From JAKAWQ01 sp035509315 (lineage in GTDB: Bacteria > Pseudomonadota > Alphaproteobacteria > Acetobacterales > Acetobacteraceae), in the NCBI GenBank assembly GCA_035509315.1, contig DATJLS010000054.1:201547-265546 (forward strand): a DNA stretch of 64,000 nt, in the 5' to 3' direction. Made by a program: the position numbers and the translations under genes. The notes beneath the pieces were generated by a model. The model was not told where the DNA came from and did no database searches. It saw only the letters and a list, made by a program, of their open reading frames with translations. Shown here one piece after another: positions 8,699-17,812 of the stretch; the stretch's first letter is position 1, and each line of letters starts with the position of its first letter.

Positions 8699-9649
8699 TC
8701 AGACGTGCCGCCGCCGCGCGCGAACGGGCCGTGCCGTTGCCCAGCCGACCGGAAGGGAATGCTCGGCCGCCTCGGCCGCATGCATCAAATGCCGATGCAT
8801 CAGACGCGCGGCCATCGCCGCATCGTCCGCCGCGATCGCCGAGAGGATCGCCATGTGCTCGCGGCACCAGACGACGACGCGCGCGCAGTCGGCGTAGCTG
8901 CCAAGCTCGAACAGCCGGCGTAGCGTGTTCTGCTGACGCACCATGCTCAGCACGAAGAGATTGCCGCTCCAGCCGGCGAGCGTCTCATGGAAACGGGCAT
9001 CGAGCTCGAAGACCCGCGCCGGATCCTCCTGCACCATCTCCGGCCGCGCGGTCAGCGCCGTATGCTCCTCGACGAGTTGCTCGAGTGCTGCCCGCTCGGC
9101 GTGAAAGCCGGGCACCAGGAGGGATGGCGGTTCGAGCATCAGCCGGAGCTCGAAGCTCGCGCGGCGCGACTGCTCCGTGTCGAGCGAAGGAACGAAGCAC
9201 CAGCGCCAGCCGGTGCGGCTTACCAGGCCTTCTTCCTCGAGCCGCGCCAGCGCCCGCTGCACGAGAGCAAGCCCTGTCCGGTAGCGGCGTGCGAGGGCGC
9301 TCTGAGAGAGCTCCGAGCCGATCCGCCCGGCGAGCCGGTCCCTGATCAGCGCATCGTGCAATATCGCCTCGGCCGATGCCTGGGCGGGGAGGCGGAAACC
9401 GATCAGCTCGGTGCCCGGCCGCATCAGAACATGACCGCGATTGGACCGCACCCGCACCACGCCATGCCGCGCAAGGAGAGCGAGCGCGGCGCGCACGGGC
9501 GTGCGCGAAACACCGAGCTGGCGGGAGAGCTCCTGCTCGATCACCCGTGCCCCTGCCGGCCACTCCGCGGCGACCGCCACTTCCACGATCCGCTCGGCGA
9601 GGCGGACATGGCGTGGATGAGCGGAGACGGGGCCGGATGTCGCTGGCAT
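8699..9649 (-). CDS. GntR-family regulator with two winged-helix domains and an FCD domain
   Basis: Residues about 10-80 form a GntR winged helix with the recognition-helix signature ELSRQLGVSRTPVRAAL. Residues about 95-155 form a second GntR-like winged helix (ELSQSALARRYRTGLALVQRALARLEEEGLV). Residues about 165-300 match an FCD effector domain, with the helical 'ELRLMLEPPSLLV', 'FHETLAGWSGN' and a late HxxxM segment. FadR/FCD regulators usually carry a single winged helix, so the duplicated unit is notable; several alphaproteobacterial members with tandem units exist, but which unit binds DNA here is not shown. The ligand is unknown. The gene is isolated between a lipoprotein gene and the liv operon 3' end. 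A 7-bp inverted repeat lies immediately upstream and may be its own operator. Confidence 0.85.
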   Translation of the reverse strand: MPATSGPVSAHPRHVRLAERIVEVAVAAEWPAGARVIEQELSRQLGVSRTPVRAALALLARHGVVRVRSNRGHVLMRPGTELIGFRLPAQASAEAILHDALIRDRLAGRIGSELSQSALARRYRTGLALVQRALARLEEEGLVSRTGWRWCFVPSLDTEQSRRASFELRLMLEPPSLLVPGFHAERAALEQLVEEHTALTARPEMVQEDPARVFELDARFHETLAGWSGNLFVLSMVRQQNTLRRLFELGSYADCARVVVWCREHMAILSAIAADDAAMAARLMHRHLMHAAEAAEHSLPVGWATARPVRARRRHV

Positions 9650-9652
9650 GAA

Positions 9653-9679
9653 TTGTTCGGTTTATGCTGGATCGAACAA
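9653..9679. promoter_or_regulatory. Inverted repeat upstream of gntR, candidate autoregulatory operator
   Basis: TTGTTCG (9653-9659) and CGAACAA (9673-9679) form perfect 7-bp arms separated by 13 bp, starting 4 bp upstream of the gntR start codon. Position and symmetry fit a dimer-binding operator. The assignment is inference; no second instance was seen in the window. Confidence 0.4.
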
Positions 9680-9916
9680 AGATAATGACTCCCGACGATC
9701 TTCGCCACGGCATGTGGCGTGAGGGATTGGCCGCTTACCCTCATGTAACCGCTTACTTCTGATGCCTGCTCAACCCGCTCGCCAAGTGGAAGAAGCTCCA
9801 CAAACGCCATGTTCCGCTGGCGTCCGGCACGATCGGGGAGTTCTCTCCATGGCCTTCGGTGGAAGCATAATTAATTCGATAAAGAAATAAAATTGATTGC
9901 AAACCGGATCATGCTG

Positions 9917-10023
9917 CTAGTGTCCTGCCCCTGAAATGCCTTCGCATTTCAGGGGCAGGACACTGAAAACAAAGAGCCAGTGTCCCGACGCATGATGACG
10001 ATATTTACGAGTCGGGACACTAG
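9917..10023. repeat. Paired stem-loop element with CTAG-type terminal inverted repeats, copy 1
   Basis: The element begins CTAGTGTCC (9917-9925) and ends GGACACTAG (10015-10023), a perfect 9-bp terminal inverted repeat. Inside, 9919-9939 and 9944-9964 are perfect 21-bp complements with the 4-base loop CTTC, and 9979-9989 pairs with 10011-10021 (11 bp). It lies in the 505-bp gap between gntR and livF, where otherwise only the gntR inverted repeat, an AT-rich patch near 9868-9900 and no gene were found. It could be a MITE-like element or a terminator for the leftward liv operon. A structurally similar element lies at 35222-35333. Confidence 0.75.
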
Positions 10024-10154
10024 GGAGGGTGTCCGGGGGCTGTGTCCCGGCGCCCCGGCCTTCAGGCATCTGGCCGCTTCGTGGTCGGTTCGGGGCCGGA
10101 TCGCCCCACGGATGCCCGATCAGCGTCTGACCAGCGATCGAAGCGGCGCTGAAC

Positions 10155-10871
10155 TCACATCCCGAGATAGGCGCGGCGGATTTCGGCGTCGGACGCGATC
10201 TCCGCCGCCGGGCCGCTCATCACGATGCGGCCGGTTTGCAGCACATAGGCCCGGTCCGCGATCGCGAGCGTTTCGACGAGCCGTTGCTCGACGATCAGGA
10301 TCGTGACGCCGAGCCCGCGGATCCGCTGGACGGCCGCAAGGATATCGTCCACGAGGCGTGGCATGATACCCTGCGAGGGTTCATCGAGCATGAGCAGGCG
10401 GGGATTGGTCATCAGCGCGCGGCCGATCGCCAGCATCTGCTGCTCGCCCCCTGAGAGTGTTTCGGCGCGTTGCGAGAGGCGTTCCTGCAAACGGGGGAAC
10501 AGGGAGAAGACGAGATCGAGCGGGCGGAACCGGTCCGGTCCGCGCCTTGCATAGGCGCCGAGCCTGAGATTGTCCTCGACCGAAAGGCGGCCGAAGAGTC
10601 TGCGCCCCTCCGGCACGAGCACGACGCCGAGCCGGTTGATGCGATGGGCCGGCATCCGCGCGATCGATCTTCCATCGAAGACGATGCCGCCACCGGTCTG
10701 CATCTGGCCGGCGATACCGCGCAGGAGCGTGCTCTTGCCCGCCCCGTTTGCACCGACCACGGCGACGATCTCGCCTGCGCTCGCGGTGAGATCGATGCCG
10801 TGCAGAGCCCGCAGCCCGCGATAGGCGGCGGTGAGCCCCCTCACACTGAGCAGGGGGCCGTCAGGTGGCAT
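10155..10871 (-). CDS. livF: Branched-chain amino-acid ABC transporter ATPase LivF
   Basis: One of the two ATPases of a branched-chain amino-acid (or related amide/amino-acid) importer, acting at the cytoplasmic face of the LivHM channel. Walker A is VGANGAGKST (about residue 37), the signature is LSGGEQQMLAIGRAL, and Walker B is LLMLDEPSQGI; the H-loop follows as an unusual 'VEQ' after ILIVEQ, which is normal for LivF. At 238 residues the length is standard. The start is ATG 10871 (MPPDGPLL), which would overlap the expected livG stop by 11 bp. In the sequence as given a one-base shift in livG fuses both proteins into one frame running from 11588 to 10155; see the livG entry. Confidence 0.9.
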   Translation of the reverse strand: MPPDGPLLSVRGLTAAYRGLRALHGIDLTASAGEIVAVVGANGAGKSTLLRGIAGQMQTGGGIVFDGRSIARMPAHRINRLGVVLVPEGRRLFGRLSVEDNLRLGAYARRGPDRFRPLDLVFSLFPRLQERLSQRAETLSGGEQQMLAIGRALMTNPRLLMLDEPSQGIMPRLVDDILAAVQRIRGLGVTILIVEQRLVETLAIADRAYVLQTGRIVMSGPAAEIASDAEIRRAYLGM

Positions 10872-11588
10872 AGCGGTCGCCCAGATAGGCGCGGATGACC
10901 CCGGGTTCCGCACGATCTCCGCGGGGGTTCCTTCGGCGAGCTTGCGGCCGAGATGCAGCACGACCGCGCGATCGACCAGCGGCAGCAGCACCTCCATGAC
11001 ATGCTCGACCATGATGATGGTGATGCCGCGGGCACAAACCGCGCGCACGAGCTGCACGCCTTCCTGCGCCTCGGTCGGTGTGAGGCCGGTGAGCATTTCG
11101 TCCAGGAGGAGGAGCCGCGGCTCCGTCGCCAGTGCGCGCGCCACTTCGAGGCGGCGTTTCTCAGGCGGGGTCAGCGCATCGGCGGGCATATCCGCGCGGC
11201 GATCGAGGCCGCAGACCGTGAGCACTTCGAGCGCGCGCGCCATGGCGTGACGCGCCCTTTGCACGCGCGCGAAGGCGCCGACCATCACGTTCTCGAGCAC
11301 GGTCATCGAATCGAAGCTGCGCACGACCTGGAATGTGCGGCCAATGCCGCGCTTCGTACAGGCGACCGGCCCGAGACCCGAGATCCGTTTCCCTTCGAAG
11401 AGGATTTCGCCGCGATCCGGTACGATGGCACCGGAGATGCTGTTGAAGAGGCTGCTCTTTCCCGCGCCGTTCGGCCCGATCAGCCCCAGGATCTCGCCGC
11501 GCGCGACATCAAAGCTGATATCGACATTGGCGGCAATCCCGCTGAAGGATTTGCTCACAGACCTGAGCTGCAGGATCGGTTCAGACAT
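10861..11588 (-). pseudogene. livG: LivG ATPase with 3' frameshift that fuses it to LivF
   Basis: The protein starting at ATG 11588 has Walker A LIGPNGAGKSS, Walker B LLLLDEMLTGL and the LivG-type 'FQVVRSF' region, so it is the LivG partner of LivF. Near its end the frame reads NPGSSAPIWATAMPP straight into LivF. One frame over, the same bases read VIRAYLGDRYAT and then TGA (10861-10863 on plus), which is the normal LivG C-terminus. One base missing from the G run (C run 10899-10902 on plus) explains this. The result is either a real LivG-LivF fusion, a small decay event, or a sequencing/assembly error. Because the alternate frame is so well conserved, a very recent change or an error is most likely. 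Core ATPase motifs are intact either way. Confidence 0.8.
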
Positions 11589-12591
11589 CGTCCGCGACCT
11601 CACCACCAGAGCGGCTACGGACGCCGAAAAGGCTGACCAGCCCCTGCGGCCGTGCAAGGGCGAGCGCCACGATGAGCGCACCATAGATCATGAGGTCGAC
11701 TCCGCCGCCCGCACCGCCGAGCCAGGCTGCGGAAAGCTGCTGCAGCGGGATCAGCACGGCCGCGCCGATCAGCGGGCCCCACAGCGTGCCGACCCCGCCC
11801 ACCACTGCCGGCAGGGCGATCAGCACCGAGAGCGAGAGGCCGAGCGTGCTGTCCGGATCGATGAAGCCGATATATTGAGCGTAGAGCGCGCCGCCCACGC
11901 CGGTGATGGCGCCGCTGATGGAGGCCGCCGCCATCTTGCTCGGGAAGACGCGGACGGCGAGGCTTTGCGCCGCTGTCCCATCATCCTTCACCGCGCGCCA
12001 ATAGAACCCCCAACGCGATCCTTCGACGAGCCAGGCAATGATCCAGGCGATCGCGGTATAGGCGAGCATGACGTAATGGAACGGCAGCACCCCGACGCGA
12101 AATTCGAGATTGACCCAGCTCCGGGTATGGAACGGGATGGTGACGCCCATGGCCGCATTGACGAAACCCCAGTTCTGCACGAGCAACTCTGCCATCAGTC
12201 CGATGACGAGCGTGGCGATGGCGTAGTAATGGCCGCTCAGGCGAAAACAGGGCCAGCCGAGGAGCAGGGCGGCAAGGGCGGCGAGCACGCCGCCCGCGAA
12301 CATGCCAAGCGTAGGCGGAATGCCGAAGCGGGTGAAGAGAATCGTCGAGGCATAGGCGCCGATGCCGAAATAGAGCGCATGGCCGAGAGAGATCTGGCCG
12401 CAATACCCGCCGAGCACGTTCCAACCCTGGGAGAGCCCGGCATAAAGCAGCGTCAGCACGATCAGCCCGCGCAGATAGACATTGCCGATCGGCAGCGGCA
12501 GCAGCCCAAGCAGCGCCAGCAGCACGGCGCCGACCAGAAGCTCGCGCCGGCGCCGTCTCGTGATCGCGTTCGGGCGAAAGGGGAGGTTCAC
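11581..12591 (-). CDS. livM: Branched-chain amino-acid ABC transporter permease LivM
   Basis: Inner-membrane channel subunit of a LivHM-type importer. The 336-residue protein has about ten hydrophobic segments beginning after a basic N-terminus (ITRRRRRELLVG). It carries the LivM-family motif GWNVLGGYCGQISLGHALYF and the cytoplasmic loop with AVKDDGTAAQSLAV that contacts the ATPases. GTG 12591 was chosen as start: it overlaps the livH stop (GTGA) and gives a standard length, while the open frame extending to 12873 lies inside livH. It overlaps livG by 8 bp. The operon order is livK-livH-livM-livG-livF, all leftward. Confidence 0.9.
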   Translation of the reverse strand: MNLPFRPNAITRRRRRELLVGAVLLALLGLLPLPIGNVYLRGLIVLTLLYAGLSQGWNVLGGYCGQISLGHALYFGIGAYASTILFTRFGIPPTLGMFAGGVLAALAALLLGWPCFRLSGHYYAIATLVIGLMAELLVQNWGFVNAAMGVTIPFHTRSWVNLEFRVGVLPFHYVMLAYTAIAWIIAWLVEGSRWGFYWRAVKDDGTAAQSLAVRVFPSKMAAASISGAITGVGGALYAQYIGFIDPDSTLGLSLSVLIALPAVVGGVGTLWGPLIGAAVLIPLQQLSAAWLGGAGGGVDLMIYGALIVALALARPQGLVSLFGVRSRSGGEVADDV

Positions 12592-13463
12592 AAGCGGCCG
12601 AACAGGCCGCGCGGCCTGACCATCAGCACGAGGACATAGATCGCGAAAATACCGATCTGCTTGAGCGAGGGATCGATCACCAGCGCCGTCAGGGCCTCGG
12701 CGAGGCCGACGACGAGGCCCGCCACCAGCGCGCCGAGGAGCGAGCCGAACCCGCCGAGAGCGACGGTGACATAGGCGATGAGGGCGAAATTGCTGCCGAC
12801 AGTGGGGGAGATGTAATAAAAATTCGCGAGCATGACGCCGGCAATGCCGACCGTGGCCGCGCCGATTCCCCAACCGATGCTGAAAACCCTTTGGCGGTCG
12901 ATGCCGATCAGCGCCACCGCGTCCCGGTCCTCGCGCGTGGCCTCAAGCGCACGGCCGAATTCCGTGCGGGACATCAGCACCAGCGCGGCAAAGGCGATCA
13001 GGCATACGAGCCCCGCCGCGAGCTGGGAGAGCGGCAGCACCACCGATCCGATGGAAGCCGTGCGATTGCTCAGGAATCCATCATTGATGCTGCGAAAATC
13101 GCTGCCGAAGGTAAGCTGAGCGGCACCGACGAGAAAGATGGAAAGCCCGAAGGTGACGAAGATCTGCACCATCCCGGTGTTGAAGCGGACATCGAGCGCG
13201 CGCGAGATCAGGCCCCGATAGATGGCAACGCCAAGAGCGAACAAAATCACCGCGACCAAAGGAAGCTGAAGCAGCGGGTCGAGCCCGGAATTCTCGTGGA
13301 TGACGAAGGTCGCGTACATGGCCAGCATGAGCAGTTCGCCATGCGCGAAATTCACCACATCCATCAAACCGAAGATGAGCGAGAGGCCTGCGGCGACGAG
13401 GGCATAGACAAGCCCCATCAGCAGGCCGCCAATCGCGACCTGGGCGATGAGCGCCGCGCTCAT
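12588..13463 (-). CDS. livH: Branched-chain amino-acid ABC transporter permease LivH
   Basis: Second membrane subunit of the importer. The 291-residue sequence starts MSAALIAQVAIGGLLMG, has the LivH signature GLSLIFGLMDVVNFAHGELLML near residue 30, and the EAA-like loop RALEATREDRDAVALIGID that docks with the ATPases. About eight membrane spans are visible, ending LMVRPRGLFGRL. ATG 13463 was selected because it begins the conserved hydrophobic N-terminus; the open frame upstream runs through the intergenic space and into the livK 3' end. The stop overlaps the livM GTG. It is intact, in contrast to livK and livG of the same operon. Confidence 0.9.
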   Translation of the reverse strand: MSAALIAQVAIGGLLMGLVYALVAAGLSLIFGLMDVVNFAHGELLMLAMYATFVIHENSGLDPLLQLPLVAVILFALGVAIYRGLISRALDVRFNTGMVQIFVTFGLSIFLVGAAQLTFGSDFRSINDGFLSNRTASIGSVVLPLSQLAAGLVCLIAFAALVLMSRTEFGRALEATREDRDAVALIGIDRQRVFSIGWGIGAATVGIAGVMLANFYYISPTVGSNFALIAYVTVALGGFGSLLGALVAGLVVGLAEALTALVIDPSLKQIGIFAIYVLVLMVRPRGLFGRL

Positions 13464-13488
13464 CGCCGGGTTCCAACAATGCCCTCCC

Positions 13489-14758
13489 TCACTTGCCGAC
13501 GTTCCAGATCGCCGGCGCGGTCGCGACGTCGAAGGGGAAGACCGTGTGCCAGGTTCCGCGCTGATATTGCAGGATGACCGGTGTGCCTTCGATATTCTGT
13601 CCGATCGAGTCGAATTTGGTGCCCTCCCAGGGCATGATGGTCTCATTTCCCGGGATGTTCGTCGTCCGCAGGGCGTCGCGCAGCGCCATGTTGTCCGTCG
13701 ATTTGGCGCGGTTGATGGCATCGGCCAGAACCTGCAGCGCCGTCACTTCGCGCGCGGTCAGGTCGTTGAGGTCCTTGCCGGCGTCGCGCGCTTTGAACAG
13801 TTCGTTCGTTATCGTAATCCCTGGACGAGTCCTGGTTGCGTCGATCGAGAAGCTCGATCGGCTCATCACGCCTTCGGCGAGCGGACCGACCGCCTTGAGA
13901 AAGGCCGGGTCGATGAAGCCCGCATCCTGCGCGAGGATGGCCTTGGGCCGGTATCCGACATCATGCATCGAGCGTACGAGAAGGATGGCGTCGCTGGTGT
14001 AGGAGGAGGGCATCACCACATCGGCATTCGCGGCGCGCAGCCGTTCCGCCTCCACCGAGAGTGATGGGCTGTTCGCCTGATAGGAGATGTCGGCCAGCAC
14101 CCTGATGCCGGCCTTCCTGGCCAGGCTCACCTGGGCGCGGGCGCTGTCGGTGCCGAAGACGGAATTTTCGTGGACGATCGCGATGCTATGAACGGGGTGC
14201 CCGGTCTCTTTGCCGATCGCGGCGAAGAAATCGAACATCGCCTGGGTGAAGTCGATGTCCGTGGGCGAGGGGCGGAAAAACCAGGTAAGGCCCTGCTGGC
14301 TCAGGCTGGGGGCGGAATTCTCGGCGAAGATATTAAGGTACCTGGTAACGGTCGCAGATCTGGCTGATCGTGACGGCGGTGGCGCTGGTATAGCTGCCGA
14401 TGATCGCCACCACATGATCCTCTGTGATCAGGCGCTGGGCCTCGCTGCTTGCGATCTGCGGATTGTTCTGGCTGTCGGCGAAGACAAGCTTGACCTTCGC
14501 GCCGCCGAGCGCCGGCAGCCCGCCACCCTGGCCGAGCAGCATCGGCGCATGGTGATGACCGTTGATGATCGCGGCCTCGGTCTCGAGGGCGATTTCCGCG
14601 TCGTGCCCGATCGCGGCGGCAGAGCCGCTGAGGGGATAGACTGCCCCGATCAGGATATCGCGCGGCGCTGCCACGGCGCGCGGCGTGACGAATGCACCCA
14701 ATCCGCTCAGCCCAAGGATCGCCGCCCCGAGCAGCCTTCTCAGTCCGAAACCGGTCAT
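13489..14758 (-). pseudogene. Periplasmic amino-acid/amide-binding protein LivK-like, frameshifted
   Basis: The first part (ATG 14758 to TAA near 14333) has a Sec signal peptide and the type I periplasmic-binding fold start 'ILIGAVYPLSGSAAAIGHD', continuing to AVIGSYTSATAVTISQICDRYQVP, then stop. The second part resumes in another frame at about 14345 with YLNIFAENSAPSLSQQGLTW and runs to 13489, covering the rest of the family. The join falls at GGTACCTTAATATC, where a net change of one base (mod 3) separates the frames. Joined, the product would be about 420 residues, normal for the family. As written, no functional binding protein is made. The frames on both sides look fully conserved, so the lesion is recent or is a sequence error. 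Confidence 0.8.
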
Positions 14759-15042
14759 GCCTGTTGATCTCCAAGTTCCATGCGGCGCCCGCAGAGCCGT
14801 GAGCGCCGACAAGCGGAAACCCCCGGCAGAGCGGATAAGCCGTGTCCGGGCGGGCGCTCAGATTCGGTGGTTTGCTTTCGGGGTTCGCTTCCGGAAGCGC
14901 GCCGAAGAAAAAGCAATCTTCGTGCCAGCCTCCGCCTTGGCAGGCTGGGCTCGAGGACAACGCGGATCGCCGGGTTCGCTTGGAGATTGCCCCGTTTCTG
15001 TCCAGGCACTGACCAAATGCTCGTCAGGTTCGGGCCGGCGCT

Positions 15043-16752
15043 CTATTCGGGCTTGAGTGTCCGCACCGCCTCCTCAGCTGAATAAAATGTGAATGCCGGC
15101 CCGATCGCGGTGAGAAGCCCGGTCATTGCCGCCGAATGACGTGCCCGTTCCGCGCTGAGGCGCGCAAGCGCGACTTCGATGCCGCGTTCGCGCAATGCGC
15201 CGATCGCCGTGCGCAGGAGGGTTGCCCCCGTGTAATCGATCGAATCAACGCCGCTCGCGTCGATCACCACGAGCCGCACGGGCGGTTCCTTCGCCGCGAT
15301 CGCCGCCTGCAGCTGGTGATGAATATAATTGGCGTTGGTGAAGTTGATCGGCGCCGCCGGCGCGAAGACAAGCACGCCCGGCTCATGCTCGCCTTTCTCG
15401 ATCCCGCCCATCGCCCACCAGATCGTGGTGCCGGGAATCCGCGCGAGCTCCGTGCAGGCCGGCCGCGCAATGATGGTGATGCTGTGCAGGAGCGAGAGCA
15501 CGATGCTGAGCCCCACACCCATCTCGATCGGCAGCGCGACGACGAGGAAGGCGCTCGCCGCGACGAGAAAGATCTCCGGTCCGCCGCTGCGGGCGATCGC
15601 GATCATCTCCTTGAGCCGGAAGATACGGCAGGCAATGACCACCAGCACCGCCGAAAGCGCCGCCACCGGCACATAGGCGAAGGCCCGGCCGGCAGCCACC
15701 ACGATCGCCAGGATCAGGGCCGCCGCGATCAGCGCCGCCACCTGCGATCTCCCGCCCGCCTGTGCCACCACCGCCGTGCTCGGCGGGCTCGCGTCCACGG
15801 CGAAAGCGCCGAGCAGTGCGGCCAGGATGTTCCCGGCTCCCACGCCGCCGAAATCGCGGCTGACCTCTTCCTCGGGTTCGCCCGGCGCCGGAAAGCTCCG
15901 CGTCACCGCGGCTGTCTGCATCATGCAGACGAAGGCGACGGTAAGCGCGACCGGCAGCAGCTCCACCACATCCCCGAGCCCGACCCGGCCGAGCGTGATT
16001 TGCGGCACCGGCGGGGTGAGTGGCCCGAGCACCACCACGCCCCGATGCTTGAGCCTGAGGAGCCACACCGCAAGCCCCGCCACCACCAGCCCGAGAAGCG
16101 CCCCGGGGATCCGCGTGCCGGCTCGCGATCCCCCCCGGGATCCCCAACGTCTCTGGCCGAGTAGCGTCGCGCCAAGGACGACGAGCCCAAGCGCAGTCGT
16201 CGTGGGGTTGGCCTCGGGCAGGTGCCGGATGAGCGCCGCGAACCGCACCGCGATATGCCCCTCGCCCGCCGTGATCCCGAGCATGCCGGGGATCTGCCCG
16301 ATCACAATTTGCACTGCGATCCCGGCCAGGAACCCGACCGTCACGGGAATGGAGAGCAGATCGGCGATCCAACCCGCGCGGGCAGCGCCGACGATCGCGA
16401 GGATGACGCCCACAAGGAGCGCCAGCAGGGCCGCCAAGGCCGCGGCGCGCGCGGGATCCGCGCCGGCGAGGACCACCAACGTGCCGGCGAAGATCGGGGC
16501 GATGGTCGAATCTGCCGCTACCGAGGCGAAGCGGTGCCAGCCGAACGCGGCAAATCCGATCGATCCGGCAACGAAGGCGAGCAACCCGCTTTCGGGTGGC
16601 ATGCCGGCGAGCCGCGCCGTCGCGAGCTGCCCGGGCAAGGCGATCGCAAGGAGCATCACCCCCGCCACCGCATCGTGCGGCAGGAAGCCAAGCCGATAAC
16701 CGCGAAGCGAGCGGAAGAGAATCTCCCGCCGCGTCTTTATCGCCTCAGCCAT
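15043..16752 (-). CDS. SulP-family anion transporter with STAS domain
   Basis: A 569-residue SulP (SLC26) transporter, predicted to move sulfate, bicarbonate or another anion across the inner membrane. Roughly residues 1-410 hold 10-14 hydrophobic segments, with the family features PGQLATARLAGMPPESGL, 'ADSTIAPIFAG' and GAGNILAALLGAFAVDASPP. The C-terminal ~110 residues are a STAS domain with LVVIDASGVDSIDYTGA, where the Asp-Ser region corresponds to the regulatory site in anti-anti-sigma folds. The substrate cannot be read from sequence. ATG 16752 was chosen because it precedes the conserved basic N-terminus. It lies 5 bp downstream of the ppk2 stop in the same direction, so the two are probably one transcript. 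Confidence 0.88.
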   Translation of the reverse strand: MAEAIKTRREILFRSLRGYRLGFLPHDAVAGVMLLAIALPGQLATARLAGMPPESGLLAFVAGSIGFAAFGWHRFASVAADSTIAPIFAGTLVVLAGADPARAAALAALLALLVGVILAIVGAARAGWIADLLSIPVTVGFLAGIAVQIVIGQIPGMLGITAGEGHIAVRFAALIRHLPEANPTTTALGLVVLGATLLGQRRWGSRGGSRAGTRIPGALLGLVVAGLAVWLLRLKHRGVVVLGPLTPPVPQITLGRVGLGDVVELLPVALTVAFVCMMQTAAVTRSFPAPGEPEEEVSRDFGGVGAGNILAALLGAFAVDASPPSTAVVAQAGGRSQVAALIAAALILAIVVAAGRAFAYVPVAALSAVLVVIACRIFRLKEMIAIARSGGPEIFLVAASAFLVVALPIEMGVGLSIVLSLLHSITIIARPACTELARIPGTTIWWAMGGIEKGEHEPGVLVFAPAAPINFTNANYIHHQLQAAIAAKEPPVRLVVIDASGVDSIDYTGATLLRTAIGALRERGIEVALARLSAERARHSAAMTGLLTAIGPAFTFYSAEEAVRTLKPE

Positions 16753-16757
16753 GGGCC

Positions 16758-17612
16758 TCAGCCATGGCGATGTTCGGCCTTCTCCTCCTTTACGGCTTCG
16801 TGGTACTCGCGCCGGATCCGCGCCAGATCGACCGTGGGAGCCGGGTAGCGCATCCCAAGCTCCTCGAGCGTCGCCGCGACGATCGCCGAGACCGCCAGGT
16901 TGCGGAACCATTTGTGGTTCGCAGGCACCACGTACCACGGCGCATGGGCGAGGCTCGTCTTCGCCAGCGCTTCCTCATAGGCCGCCATGTAGGCGTCCCA
17001 GAATTCCCGCTCCTTGTAGTCCGCTTCGCTGATCTTCCAGTTCCGCCCCGGGTCGTCGAGTCGCTGCGCAAAGCGCGCGAGCTGCTCATCCTTGCTGATA
17101 TGGAGGAAGAATTTCAGGATCGTCGTCCCGGTTTGGGCGAGCAGGCTCTCGAATTGGCGGATCTCTTCGAAGCGAGCCTCCCAGGTCGCGCGGTCGATCA
17201 GCCCATGCACACGGGTCACCAACACGTCCTCATAATGAGAGCGGTTGAAGATGGTGATCTCGCCCTTGGCAGGGGCCTCAGCATGCACCCGCCAGAGAAA
17301 ATCATGCGCGCGTTCCGCCTGCGTCGGCACCTTGAAGCCGGCAACCTGCGCGCCTTGCGGATTGAGGGCGCCGAAGACATGGCCGATCGTTCCGTCCTTG
17401 CCTCCAGCATCCATCGCCTGGAGCACGATCAGCACGGCGCGATCCCTTTCCGCGTACAGCAGGGTCTGCAGCGCGGCGAGCTTGCCGCGATAGGACTCGG
17501 TCTCTTCCCTCGCGGCTTCGGCTGACTCGTGGTGGCCTTTGAACGCCGGATCGATGTCTTGAAGACGGAGCTTGCCGCCTTCCGGAACACGGAATTCCTT
17601 GCGGAAGTCCAT
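16758..17612 (-). CDS. ppk2: Polyphosphate kinase 2 family protein (PPK2)
   Basis: PPK2 enzymes transfer phosphate between polyphosphate and nucleoside di- or monophosphates. The 284-residue single-domain protein has the P-loop-like VLIVLQAMDAGGKDGTIGHV (Walker A variant GGKDG), the second motif TIFNRSHYEDVLVTRV, and a lid region with the basic 'RLDDPGRNWKISEADYKER'. Single-domain members are usually class I or III; which nucleotide is used cannot be decided here. ATG 17612 starts the family N-terminus MDFRKEFRV and is preferred over the 11-residue upstream extension. The gene is followed at 5 bp by the SulP transporter. Confidence 0.9.
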   Translation of the reverse strand: MDFRKEFRVPEGGKLRLQDIDPAFKGHHESAEAAREETESYRGKLAALQTLLYAERDRAVLIVLQAMDAGGKDGTIGHVFGALNPQGAQVAGFKVPTQAERAHDFLWRVHAEAPAKGEITIFNRSHYEDVLVTRVHGLIDRATWEARFEEIRQFESLLAQTGTTILKFFLHISKDEQLARFAQRLDDPGRNWKISEADYKEREFWDAYMAAYEEALAKTSLAHAPWYVVPANHKWFRNLAVSAIVAATLEELGMRYPAPTVDLARIRREYHEAVKEEKAEHRHG

Positions 17613-17812
17613 TCTCCCTCCCTGCCGGCCCCTCCTTACGGGCATCCTCTCACCGATGGGCGAGGGGCGCGGTTCCCTATCTCGGAATGTCAGAGAAATC
17701 AGCGGCGGAGGGAAGGGGTATCGATTTCGCGTCCGACAGGAGCGCCTCTCGTTCCCGGCTTAAAGGACCGCAGACTTGAGGGCAGAGAGACGTAGGGCGG
17801 AGCCGCGCCCGG

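Noticed and set aside
10155..11588. Genuine LivG-LivF fusion protein
   Set aside because: Not accepted as first choice because the alternative frame keeps a canonical LivG C-terminus and stop that overlaps the livF start; a one-base error or lesion is simpler.
15136..16699. Long plus-strand frames opposite the SulP gene
   Set aside because: Shadow frames rich in Arg/His/Ser; SulP on minus has membrane spans and a STAS domain.
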